Source: Cellulomonas triticagri (GTDB taxonomy: Bacteria; Actinomycetota; Actinomycetes; Actinomycetales; Cellulomonadaceae). Taken from it: 37,848 bases of DNA. The position numbers and the translations under genes are program-made. How positions within the stretch are numbered: the stretch's first letter is position 1; the number at the start of each line of letters is the position of its first letter. Below the pieces are notes generated by a model. The model was not told the DNA's origin and ran no database searches. It saw nothing but the letters and a program-made list of their open reading frames with translations. This document shows positions 15,064 through 22,627 of the stretch, in pieces. Location: contig NZ_RFFI01000027.1 in NCBI RefSeq assembly GCF_003696205.1, positions 1-37,848 of the forward strand. The letters run 5' to 3'.

Positions 15064-15957
15064 ATGTCCACCACCCAGGCCCCGGAGCGCCGCGGCGCCC
15101 TGCGCGGCATCGGCTCCGCCCGGACGTCGACGCCGCAGAACCTCATGGTGTTCGTGCTCTCGATGGCGCTCTTCGGCCTCGCGAACATCCTGCTCGAGAT
15201 CATCCCCGACGTGACAATCGGCCCCGTCGACCTGTCGGTCGCCTACTTCGTGTTCGTCCCGCTGACCCTCGCGGCGCTGCTCAACCCGTTCTGGGCCGCC
15301 CTCGGTGCCCCGCTCGGCGAGATCGTGTTCACCGACCTGCTCATGGGCGACTTCTCGGGGCTGTCCGAGCTCGAGGGCTTCATCCAGATGTTCCTGGCGA
15401 TCTACGTCGCGGGCTCGGTGGTCCGCAACCCGCGCAGCCGCCCGCAGATCTGGCTCGGCGCGCTGCTGATCGTCGGCATCGACAAGTTCCTGTCGGCGGT
15501 CGTCGACCTCGCCAAGGTCTGGGTGGGCGTCGAGGACGCGGAGTACGTCCAGGGGCTGCCGCAGTCGATCCTGCTGCTGGAAGGTGTCGGGTTCGGCATC
15601 GACCTGGTGATCTCGGGCATCCTGTTCGGCGCGCTGCCCGCGATGTGGCTGATCCCGGCCCTGCACGGCCGCATCGAGCCACTGCTCGGTATGCGTCCCC
15701 GGGTCCCGGGCGAGCCGCGCCCGGGGACCGTGCCGTGGGCGGGCTGGTTCGTCGTCGTGGCGGTGCTCGCGTCCCTGCTGTCGTTCGTGTTCGCCTTCCT
15801 GGAGGCGTGGGACGTCTCGATCGGGTCCGTCGAGGCGGACTTCCGCGGGCAGTACGGCGACACCTTCCTGTGGGTCAGCGTGGGCGCGCTGGTCGTCGTG
15901 CTGGCCCTCGCGGCGATCCTGTTCTCCGTGTGGCGGCGTCGCCGCGCCGACCGATGA
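15064..15957 (+). CDS. ECF transporter S-component-like membrane protein
   Basis: The 297-residue protein starts at ATG 15064 after GGAAGG. It has a ~25-residue soluble N-terminus and about six or seven hydrophobic segments: MVFVLSMALFGLANILLEI, LSVAYFVFVPLTLAALL, GFIQMFLAIYVAGSVV, IWLGALLIVGIDKFLSAVV, GFGIDLVISGILFGALPAMW, WAGWFVVVAVLASLLSFVFA and LWVSVGALVVVLALAAILF. The NPFWAALGAPLGEIVFTDL stretch resembles the L1/TM3 region of S components and BioY/QueT-like proteins. It is longer than typical S components (~180-200 residues). Position directly before the fused ATPase (ATGA overlap) and EcfT makes it the substrate-binding subunit. The substrate is unknown; no vitamin riboswitch precedes it. 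Confidence 0.75.
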   Translation: MSTTQAPERRGALRGIGSARTSTPQNLMVFVLSMALFGLANILLEIIPDVTIGPVDLSVAYFVFVPLTLAALLNPFWAALGAPLGEIVFTDLLMGDFSGLSELEGFIQMFLAIYVAGSVVRNPRSRPQIWLGALLIVGIDKFLSAVVDLAKVWVGVEDAEYVQGLPQSILLLEGVGFGIDLVISGILFGALPAMWLIPALHGRIEPLLGMRPRVPGEPRPGTVPWAGWFVVVAVLASLLSFVFAFLEAWDVSIGSVEADFRGQYGDTFLWVSVGALVVVLALAAILFSVWRRRRADR

Positions 15958-17696
15958 GCGGCGGGATTCCGCCGGCCGGACCGGTCATCGAGGCGACCGC
16001 GCTGAGCTTCCGCTACCCGGGGGCCGGGTCCGACACGCTGCGCGACGTCGACGTGCGCATCGAGCGCGGCGACTTCGTCGCCGTGGTCGGCGGCAACGGC
16101 TCGGGCAAGACGACGCTGTGCAAGACGTTCAACGGGCTGGTCCCGCACTACTGGTCGGGCGAGTTCGCCGGAGAGGTGCGCGTGGGCGGTGTCGACACCT
16201 GGGAGTCGTCCGTCGCCGAGCTGTCCAGCGTCGTCGGGTACGTCTACCAGGACTTCCAGAACCAGCTCGTACGTCCGACAGTGCGCGACGAGGTCGCGTT
16301 CGGGCCGGTCAACTTCGGCCTGGCGGACCACGCCGAGCGCACGGCGGAGGCGCTGCGGATGGTCGGCATCGAGCACCTCGCCGACCGGTTCGTGTGGCAG
16401 CTGTCCGGCGGCCAGGCCCACCTGGTCGCGCTGGCGTCCGTCCTCGCGCTGCGCCCGGAGGTCGTGGTCGTGGACGAGCCCGTCGCCGAGCTCGACCCCG
16501 CGGCCGCCGTGGAGATCTACGAGCGGCTCACGGACCTGAACCGGGACCACGGGATCACGGTCGTGACGATCGAGCACCACGCCGAGTTCGTGGCCCGGTA
16601 CGCGCGGTCCGTGCTGCTGATGAGCGACGGCGCGCCGGTGTGGCACCTGCCCACCGCGCAGGCCCTGGGCCGGGCGGGCGAGCTCGCCCGGCACGGCATC
16701 CCCGCGCCGCAGGTCGTCGACGGACTGCGCCGGATCGGGGTGACAGGCGTGCCGCTGTCGGTGGCCGACGCCGCCACGCTGGTCCGCGCCGACCAGGACG
16801 GGGGCGTCGTACGCCGGGCCGCACCCCGTGCCGACGTGCCGGACGACCCCGCGCGCGAGCCGGACCGCCGGGCCGTCGCGGTGGCACGCGAGGTGGGGCA
16901 CGGGTTCCGTGACGTCGGCGGCGGGCTGCGGCCCGTCATCGACGACCTGTCGGTGACGCTCCGCGAGGGTGACCGCGTCGCGCTCGTCGGCGGCAACGGC
17001 GCGGGCAAGACCACCCTCATGCGGCTGCTCGCGGGGATCCACGTCCCCCGCGTCGGCACCGTCGAGCTGGACGGCGTCGACACCCGCACGCAGCGGGCCG
17101 GACGACTCTCCGAGCGGGCGGCCTACCTCGCCCAGCAGCCCGAGCGGATGTTCCTCAAGGCGTCGGTGCGCGAGGACGTCGCCCTGTTCCCCGCCGGACG
17201 GCACGTGCCCGACGTCGACGCCTTGGTCGACCGGATCCTCGACCGGGTGCGGCTCACCGAGCACGCGGACCGGGACGGGCGCACCCTGTCCGGCGGGCAG
17301 CAGCGCCGCGCCACCCTGGCGATCGGACTGGCGATGCGCCCCGCGCTGCTGTTGCTCGACGAGCCCACCGCGAGCCTGGACGTCAGCAGCCGCGACGACG
17401 TCATCGCGATGCTGGCCGACCTCGCCGAGGACATCGCGTGCACCGTCGTCGCCACCCACGACATGCACCTCGTCGCGGAGTGGGCGACCCGGGTGCTCGT
17501 GCTCGACGGCGGACGGGTGGTCGCCGACACGACCCCGCGCGTGCTGTTCGCCGAGCCCGACGTGCTCGCACCGGCGCACCTGGTGCCGCCGCAGATCACC
17601 CAGCTCGGCCTGGAGCTCGGCCTCGACCCCCTGCCCCTGACCGTCGAGGAGTTCGCCGCGCACTACGCGCCCGCCCCGCTGGGAGCCCTGACGTGA
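15954..17696 (+). CDS. Fused double ECF-type ABC ATPase (EcfA1-EcfA2 in one chain)
   Basis: This is a 580-residue protein with two nucleotide-binding domains, like YkoD-type ECF ATPases. NBD1 (~10-245): Walker A GGNGSGKTT, Q-loop region YVYQDFQNQLVRPTV with DEVAFGPVNFGL typical of EcfA, signature LSGGQ, Walker B VVVVDEPVAELD and switch histidine in TIEHH. NBD2 (~300-540): GGNGAGKTT, AYLAQQPERMFL, LSGGQQRRATLAIGLAMRP, LLLLDEPTASLD and ATHDMH. In NBD1 the usual K/Q-R after the signature is replaced (QAHLVALASVL), so the two sites are not equivalent. It energises import by the S and T subunits. ATG 15954 overlaps the S gene stop (ATGA), and its TGA overlaps the EcfT GTG. Confidence 0.95.
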   Translation: MSGGIPPAGPVIEATALSFRYPGAGSDTLRDVDVRIERGDFVAVVGGNGSGKTTLCKTFNGLVPHYWSGEFAGEVRVGGVDTWESSVAELSSVVGYVYQDFQNQLVRPTVRDEVAFGPVNFGLADHAERTAEALRMVGIEHLADRFVWQLSGGQAHLVALASVLALRPEVVVVDEPVAELDPAAAVEIYERLTDLNRDHGITVVTIEHHAEFVARYARSVLLMSDGAPVWHLPTAQALGRAGELARHGIPAPQVVDGLRRIGVTGVPLSVADAATLVRADQDGGVVRRAAPRADVPDDPAREPDRRAVAVAREVGHGFRDVGGGLRPVIDDLSVTLREGDRVALVGGNGAGKTTLMRLLAGIHVPRVGTVELDGVDTRTQRAGRLSERAAYLAQQPERMFLKASVREDVALFPAGRHVPDVDALVDRILDRVRLTEHADRDGRTLSGGQQRRATLAIGLAMRPALLLLDEPTASLDVSSRDDVIAMLADLAEDIACTVVATHDMHLVAEWATRVLVLDGGRVVADTTPRVLFAEPDVLAPAHLVPPQITQLGLELGLDPLPLTVEEFAAHYAPAPLGALT

Positions 17697-18523
17697 GCCT
17701 GCGCACGCAGCACGACGTGCTGTCCGTCGAGTGGATCAAGCTCGAGCTGATCCGCACCGCCTACTCCACCCGCGGCGGCCTGTTCGCCGCGATGGACCCC
17801 CGTGCCGTCATCGGCTGGTACCTGCTGATGGCCGTCGCCCCGTGGCTCACGCACAACCTCACCACCCTGGCAGCGCTGTTCGTGCTCGGGGCGGTCGCGG
17901 TCGCGCTCGCCCGGGTCGGACCGCTGGTCCTGGGTCTGTTCGTGATCGGGCTCGGCTTCGAGCTGATCTACCTCGCGCTGGCCGCGACCCTGTTCGGCGG
18001 CGACCTCACCACCGTCGTCGCCCTCCTCGAGGTCACCGCCAAGCTCGGCGTGCTGTCGCTGGCCAGCCTCGCGGCGTTCGTGTCCCTCGACCCCGAGAAG
18101 CTCTCCGACGCGCTGCTCGCGCTGCGGTTCCCGCCCGCCGTCGCGTTCGCGGTGTCCTACGGGTACCGGATGATGCCGATCCTCGTCGAGGAGTTCGCCA
18201 CCGTCGTCGAGGGCTACCGCCTCCGCCAGGCCCCACCCGCGGGCCGTGGCCTGCTGGGATGGCGGGCCCTGGTCCACTGGGTGCTCATCACGATCCGGGC
18301 GTTCTACCCGATCTTCCTCAACACCGCGAAGTCCGTCCGGACCACCGTCGAGGCGCTCGAGGCCCGCGGGTTCACCTTCGCGACCATCGACCCCCGCGGA
18401 CGAGCCATCCGCATCGGGTCGCTGAGGTTCGGACCGAGAGACGCCGCGGTCCTGGCAGTCACCGCCCTCGCGGTCGCCTGCTGCTACCTCGTCGGTGCCA
18501 CCTGGCCGGTGTACCGCGGATGA
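17693..18523 (+). CDS. ECF transporter transmembrane component EcfT (CbiQ family)
   Basis: The 276-residue membrane protein belongs to PF02361. It starts at GTG 17693, overlapping the ATPase stop as GTGA. It has about five or six membrane segments (VIGWYLLMAVAPWL, LTTLAALFVLGAVAVALARV, LVLGLFVIGLGFELIYLALA, LGVLSLASLAAFVSL, DAAVLAVTALAVACCYLVG). The two cytoplasmic coupling helices contain EEFATVVEGYRLRQAPP and VEALEARGFTFA; the second keeps the A-R-G motif that contacts the ATPase grooves, while the first has Y-R-L in its place. LRFPPAVAFAVSYGYRMMP is a typical family stretch. It completes a three-gene ECF importer. Its last 40 bp overlap the convergent MFS gene. Confidence 0.92.
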   Translation: MSLRTQHDVLSVEWIKLELIRTAYSTRGGLFAAMDPRAVIGWYLLMAVAPWLTHNLTTLAALFVLGAVAVALARVGPLVLGLFVIGLGFELIYLALAATLFGGDLTTVVALLEVTAKLGVLSLASLAAFVSLDPEKLSDALLALRFPPAVAFAVSYGYRMMPILVEEFATVVEGYRLRQAPPAGRGLLGWRALVHWVLITIRAFYPIFLNTAKSVRTTVEALEARGFTFATIDPRGRAIRIGSLRFGPRDAAVLAVTALAVACCYLVGATWPVYRG

Positions 18524-19710
18524 GCCGGACTCCGCCCGGCGGTCGCCGTCGCCGCGACGATCGCGGCTGCACCCGCAGCCGCCATCGACAGGACGGTGAT
18601 CCCGGGGAGCCAGGCGGAGGCGACCAGCCCGCTGATCGGTGAGGCGAGCAGCACCCCGGTGTAGATGCCCGACATGGACGCACCGGTCGTCCAGCCCACC
18701 CGATCGGGGCTCAGCGACTGCACCCAGGTCAGACCGACCGCGGCGAACAACCCGTAGTAGCCGCCCTCCAGGACGCTCGCGGCGATAGCCAGACCCCACC
18801 CGTCGGCGAGCAGGTAGGTCACGTACGCCAGGACGGCGACGACCGCGCACCCGAGCACCGTCATGCGCGGGCTGACCCGAGCGAGGACCCAGGGTGCGAG
18901 CAGGATCGCGGCCATCTCGACGAACGCCTTCATCGCGACGACCGCCCCGGTCGCGCGCTCGGGAACCGACGCGTGCTCGACCAGCAGCAACGGCAACGAC
19001 GTGGTCGTCGCGATGTGCGCGAACGACAGCAGGAACACCAGCGTCACCGCGGACCGCACCCGGCGACGCACCGCCTCGTCCGGCCGCGCAGGTCGCTCGA
19101 CGGCGCCCGGCACCTGCCCGGTGGCGCCGGCCCGGACGGCCTCGACCCGGCGTCGGACGAGCAGGAGCACCACCAGGGCCGCCAGTGCCGCGGCGCTGAC
19201 CGCCCACAGAGCCGTCTGCGCGCCGGTCGAGCCGAGCAGCGCGAACGAGGCGGCAGGACCGAGCACCCACCCGGCCGACGTCGCGACCCGCAGCACCGAG
19301 TTGAACCGGGTCGCGTCCCGCCCGGCAGCGACGACCGCCGTGCGCCCCATCGCGTAGAACACCGGCACGGTCGCCCCACCCGCCGCGAGCGCCGGGACGA
19401 CCAGCAGCAGGAACCCCACGTGCGACAGCGCGGCGACGGCGGCGACACCGGCCACCACCTGGGCCGCACCGCCGACCGCGCACAGCAGCACCCCGGACGT
19501 CCCCCGGTCGACCAGGGCGGACGCCCGCCGGTTCAGCAGGATCGTGGTCACCGTGACCGCCAACGAGTACAGCCCGACCTGCCACAGCTCCCACCCGAAC
19601 CGGGTGGCCAGCAGGTAGGGCATCAGGGGCACCATCGCGGAGTTCGCCAGGACGGCGCACGCCAGCACCGCAGGGATCACCCGGTACGCGGTCGTGGCAG
19701 TCGGGGACAC
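18484..19710 (-). CDS. MFS transporter, sugar-efflux (SetA)-like
   Basis: This 408-residue protein has twelve predicted membrane segments in two halves with a charged central loop (RRRVEAVRAG to DEAVRRRVRS). Stretches such as LMPYLLATRFGWELWQVGLY, TTILLNRRASALVDRG, PVFYAMGRTAVVAAGRDATR and EGGYYGLFAAVGLTWVQSLSP resemble sugar-efflux MFS proteins. GTG 19710 has AGGGAG nine bases upstream; in-frame GTG 19728 is an alternative. The stop lies inside the 3' end of EcfT on the other strand, a 40-bp convergent overlap, so the gene may belong functionally to the LacI/HAD/ECF locus, for example exporting excess substrate or dephosphorylated product. That link is inference. Left-half sequence between 19711 and 19960 holds its promoter, not identified. 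Confidence 0.85.
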   Translation of the reverse strand: MSPTATTAYRVIPAVLACAVLANSAMVPLMPYLLATRFGWELWQVGLYSLAVTVTTILLNRRASALVDRGTSGVLLCAVGGAAQVVAGVAAVAALSHVGFLLLVVPALAAGGATVPVFYAMGRTAVVAAGRDATRFNSVLRVATSAGWVLGPAASFALLGSTGAQTALWAVSAAALAALVVLLLVRRRVEAVRAGATGQVPGAVERPARPDEAVRRRVRSAVTLVFLLSFAHIATTTSLPLLLVEHASVPERATGAVVAMKAFVEMAAILLAPWVLARVSPRMTVLGCAVVAVLAYVTYLLADGWGLAIAASVLEGGYYGLFAAVGLTWVQSLSPDRVGWTTGASMSGIYTGVLLASPISGLVASAWLPGITVLSMAAAGAAAIVAATATAGRSPAHPRYTGQVAPTR

Positions 19711-19960
19711 CTGGACCCGCTCCCTCACGGCGCACCCGCGGAACGCACCCGCACCCGCACCACGAACGCGCGCGCCGGGGACTGCCTCTCGACGTCCTGC
19801 CGTGCCAGCACCGCTCGTCCCCGCGCGTCGACCACCAACGCTTCTCCCTTGCCGACCGGACGTCGTCACGCTAGGCAGATCGGGGAAGCGCCGCGGCCAG
19901 TTCGCCAGGATGTTCCTCGGGAGTTCACCTGGCCTGCGAGAGCGCCGGTCCTGGCGGGAC

Positions 19961-20049
19961 GACGAAGGCCCGGCACCGTCTCGGTGCTGGGCCTTCGCCT
20001 GTTGGGTGCGCCCGGAGGGACTCGACCCCCAACCTTGTGATCCGTAGTC
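19961..20049 (-). repeat. Decayed copy of tRNA-Arg 3' half plus terminator (att-like)
   Basis: This 89-bp segment matches 21631-21718 with only a few differences. Bases 20007-20049 correspond to tRNA-Arg(ACG) from the anticodon loop to the discriminator base, and 19961-19999 to its terminator hairpin. The copy has lost one A of the T-loop (CTCGACCCCC instead of CTCGAACCCCC) and has a C-to-G change in the anticodon stem, so it is not a gene. Identity stops abruptly at the anticodon-loop sequence GTAGTC. This pattern is that of an attachment site left by integration into a tRNA gene. Confidence 0.8.
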
Positions 20050-20093
20050 GCGGGGGCGGTGGCCGGTACCGCCAGCGCCCCGCGGACCTCTGC

Positions 20094-21527
20094 CTACGGC
20101 AGGTGGTACGTCGTGCCCCTGCCCTGCCCGCCGACCTGGGTGACGCGTCCGCGCGCACGCAGCGCCCGCAGGGTCTTACGAAGAGCCGGAGCGCCCTTGC
20201 CCGTGGCCTCCACGAGATCGTGGATCGTCGCCGGCCCCTCCCGGAGAGCATCGAGCACCACCTGCTCCGCCGCCGTCGGGCGGCGCGGAACGACGACGTC
20301 CGACGTCACCTGGACCTCGGGCGGGGCCGATCTGAGGATCGCGGTGAACGCGATACCCCTGTCCTGGAACTCGGGTTCGGGCAGCCCCGCAGCGGACGCG
20401 GTGCGCCGGACCGTGGAGATCCCCGTGGCCAGGAGCTCGACGACACGGGCGTCGGTCGCCGTCCGGGCGTAGCGGCAGATCTCGACGAGCCTGCCGTTGC
20501 GCGACGACGTCGCGTCGGGCTGCCCGAGACGATCCACCGTCAACCCGTACAGCCCACCCGGGTTCGTGACCACGAGCCGGTCCGACAGCAGGCGGACCTC
20601 GATCGCGCGCCCGCGGGACCAGTCCTCGAGGTCGCGGTGCACGAGCGCGTTGGAGATGAGCTCCCGGAACGCCTCCAGGGGGTACGCCCACCGGTCCCGG
20701 ACAGCGCCGTCGTCGTCACCGGCCACGTGCTGGGGGAACGCCATCCGCGCCCACTCGACCGACTGCTCGAGCATCGCAGGGATCGGGCCCGTCACCGTCC
20801 GGGTCATCGACGCACGGACACCGGGCTGGTCCACGACTGCCAGGTTGACGACGAACCGCTCGAAGAACTGCTGGGGGTGCACGCCCAGCGTCAGCAGGCC
20901 GGCCGTCGTGACCGCGCCGTCCTTCGACAGGATGCCGGCACGGACGAGCCTCTCGGCGCCACCGAACCGCCCCAGGCCCGACGGGTCACGCTCGACGACC
21001 GTGCGATGCCAGATCGCCAGGAGGTCGGGGTCGAGATCATCGACCGTCGCGCCGGGAACGGTCGCCCGGTCGGCGTGCGGCTGCTCCCGCTGCCGCAAGA
21101 ACCCCTGCGCCTCGACCTCGGACATGCGGTGGTCGCCGTCCCAGCTCCGCAGCCACGCCTCACCCGTCGCCGCGACCCGGGCCGGCTTCGCCGAGGGCGG
21201 GCACTCCGGGACACGCGCGATGACCACCGGGTGCCCATCGAGCTCGACCTGACGGAACGTCAGGGTCAGCGGCGGATGGAGTGCACGCGCCTTCCCTGCC
21301 AGCCCCTGCTTGAGCGCCTGCGGATCGCCCAGGCCGCTCGGCGCGAAGCCCGCGTGCTCGTCGAGCCCCAGGACGATGCGTCCGCCGCCGGGCAGGTTCG
21401 CGAGTGCACAGATCGTCCCCGTGAGGTCGGGTGAGAGCCCACCCGCCGCCGACTTCACCTCGACGTCGGCGGTGTCGCCGTCGTTGGATCGCAGCTCGTG
21501 CAGGAGGTCGGCCAGCTCGTGGTCCAT
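20094..21527 (-). CDS. AlbA_2 / HATPase_c_4 / winged-helix ATP-binding protein
   Basis: This is a 477-residue protein. Residues ~5-125 form an AlbA_2 (Schlafen-like) domain with DTADVEVKSAAGGLSPDL, TICALANLPGGGRIVLGLDE. Residues ~250-400 contain an HATPase_c_4-type domain: YPLEAFRELISNALVHRDL, RLLSDRLVVTNPGGLYG. The C-terminal ~65 residues are a winged helix (AAEQVVLDALREGPATIHDLV, ALRKTLRALRARGRV). Such proteins are accessory, often near mobile or defence genes, with a DNA- or RNA-linked role that is mostly undefined. ATG 21527 lacks a Shine-Dalgarno, but a TACCTT -10 lies 6 bp upstream (leaderless). Three 12-bp repeats precede it. It is the only gene between the tRNA-Arg and its decayed half copy. 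Confidence 0.88.
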   Translation of the reverse strand: MDHELADLLHELRSNDGDTADVEVKSAAGGLSPDLTGTICALANLPGGGRIVLGLDEHAGFAPSGLGDPQALKQGLAGKARALHPPLTLTFRQVELDGHPVVIARVPECPPSAKPARVAATGEAWLRSWDGDHRMSEVEAQGFLRQREQPHADRATVPGATVDDLDPDLLAIWHRTVVERDPSGLGRFGGAERLVRAGILSKDGAVTTAGLLTLGVHPQQFFERFVVNLAVVDQPGVRASMTRTVTGPIPAMLEQSVEWARMAFPQHVAGDDDGAVRDRWAYPLEAFRELISNALVHRDLEDWSRGRAIEVRLLSDRLVVTNPGGLYGLTVDRLGQPDATSSRNGRLVEICRYARTATDARVVELLATGISTVRRTASAAGLPEPEFQDRGIAFTAILRSAPPEVQVTSDVVVPRRPTAAEQVVLDALREGPATIHDLVEATGKGAPALRKTLRALRARGRVTQVGGQGRGTTYHLP

Positions 21528-21549
21528 GGACCAAAGGTAACCACGAGCG

Positions 21550-21585
21550 GTGACATTTGAGGTGACATTTGCAGTAACGTTTGTG
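21550..21585. repeat. Three tandem 12-bp direct repeats upstream of the AlbA_2 gene
   Basis: GTGACATTTGAG, GTGACATTTGCA and GTAACGTTTGTG follow each other without spacing. The block is conspicuously AT-rich for this genome and ends 22 bp before the AlbA_2 ATG, immediately upstream of its -10. It looks like an iteron-type binding site. Confidence 0.75.
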
Positions 21586-21630
21586 GCGACCTGCGTCGTG
21601 CGAGCAGGGCGCGCGACTCTAGCCGCGTAT

Positions 21631-21718
21631 GACGAAGGCCCAGCACCATCGGTGCCGGGCCTTCGCCTGCGGTGTGCGCCCGGAGGGACTCGAACCCCCA
21701 ACCTTCTGATCCGTAGTC
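21631..21718 (-). repeat. Right copy of the att-like direct repeat
   Basis: This is the intact partner of 19961-20049. It covers the 3' half of the functional tRNA-Arg from the anticodon loop and the downstream hairpin. The two copies are in the same orientation, 1.67 kb apart. Confidence 0.78.
21632..21666 (-). terminator. Terminator hairpin of tRNA-Arg
   Basis: On the minus strand GCGAAGGCCC-GCACC pairs with GGTGC-GGGCCTTCG around a short GAT loop, directly after the tRNA 3' end. It is copied in the left att-like repeat. Confidence 0.7.
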
Positions 21719-21747
21719 AGATGCTCTATCCATTGAGCTACGGGCGC
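21675..21747 (-). tRNA. tRNA-Arg (anticodon ACG)
   Basis: The 73-nt cloverleaf is complete. The acceptor stem GCGCCCG/CGGGCGC is perfectly paired, the D arm is GCTC-AATGGATA-GAGC, the anticodon arm TCTGA-CTACGGA-TCAGA gives ACG, and the T arm carries TTCGAGT. CCA is not encoded. Its 3' half serves as the duplicated segment flanking the AlbA_2 gene. Confidence 0.97.
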
Positions 21748-21865
21748 ATCGGCCCCGGAAGGGCCGTTGAAGAGAGTACAGGCCGCAGCGCCTGAGCCCA
21801 AACTCGATCCGGCGTCGCCCGCGTCACACCCGCCGGCCGCCGGTCCCCGGGCCTACCGTGGCCCC

Positions 21866-22468
21866 GTGGACGACGTCTCCCCACCGGTCCAGGTGCGTCC
21901 CGCGGACGAGGTCCCGTTCGAGGACCTGCAGCGGGTCCTGGGCACGCGCGGTGCGGGTCACCGTTGCCAGTGCCAGCGGTACCGCCTGCCGCCCGGGGAG
22001 TCCTTCGCGGCGGTGCCGGTCGAGGTGCGGGCGGAGCGGCTGCGCGCGCAGACCGACGCGGGTTCGGGCTCGGGGTCGACGTCGGGGCTGGTGGCGTACC
22101 TCGGGGACGAGCCGGTGGGCTGGTGCGCGGTGGCCCCGCGCGCGGATCACGACGGGCTGGTGCGGGTGTTCCGGGTGCCGTGGGACGGCCGGGACGAGGA
22201 CCGTGCGGACCGGTCGGTGTGGGCGGTGACGTGCCTGTTCGTCCGGGCGGGGTTCCGCCGGCGGGGCATCAGCCGGGTGCTGGCGGCCGCGGCCGTCGAG
22301 CACGTGCGGGCGGCGGGTGGGCGCGCGGTGGAGGCGTACCCGATCACGACGACGCGGGTGATCGACGAGGAGCTGCACGTGGGCACGGTGCCGACGTTCG
22401 CGGCGGCCGGGCTGGTGGAGGTGTCCCGCCCGACGCAGCGCCGGGCGGTCATGCGCCTGGACCTCTGA
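21866..22468 (+). CDS. GNAT-family N-acetyltransferase
   Basis: This is a 200-residue acetyl-CoA-dependent acetyltransferase. The central strand and CoA loop read WAVTCLFVRAGFRRRGISRV, with R-R-R-G-I as the pyrophosphate-binding motif, then LAAAAVEHVRAAGGRAVEAYP. A C-terminal strand, GTVPTFAAAGLVEVSR, completes the GNAT core. The N-terminal region contains a paired-cysteine stretch (HRCQCQRYRLPPGESF) seen in a common actinobacterial subgroup. The acceptor is unknown. GTG 21866 has no ribosome site, but TACCGT (21854-21859) lies 6 bp upstream, implying a leaderless mRNA. The next gene is 159 bp away and probably has its own promoter. Confidence 0.9.
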   Translation: MDDVSPPVQVRPADEVPFEDLQRVLGTRGAGHRCQCQRYRLPPGESFAAVPVEVRAERLRAQTDAGSGSGSTSGLVAYLGDEPVGWCAVAPRADHDGLVRVFRVPWDGRDEDRADRSVWAVTCLFVRAGFRRRGISRVLAAAAVEHVRAAGGRAVEAYPITTTRVIDEELHVGTVPTFAAAGLVEVSRPTQRRAVMRLDL

Positions 22469-22627
22469 GGGCAGGGTGGCCCGGCGGCCGGTACCCGGTC
22501 GGCCCGCGACCGCGCGGGTGACATCCCGGCCCGGGGAACCCGTCCGCCACCGCCGGGCCCGGCTCGGCGGCAGACTGGCGCCGCCGGTCGTCCGTGCCGG
22601 CTCCGTCCCGACTCCCCCGGAGCCCGC

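Noticed and set aside
21718..21866. GNAT start further upstream at 21767
   Set aside because: The extension would begin just 20 bp past the tRNA 5' end, is Pro/Ala-rich, lacks a ribosome site and is unlike GNAT N-termini.
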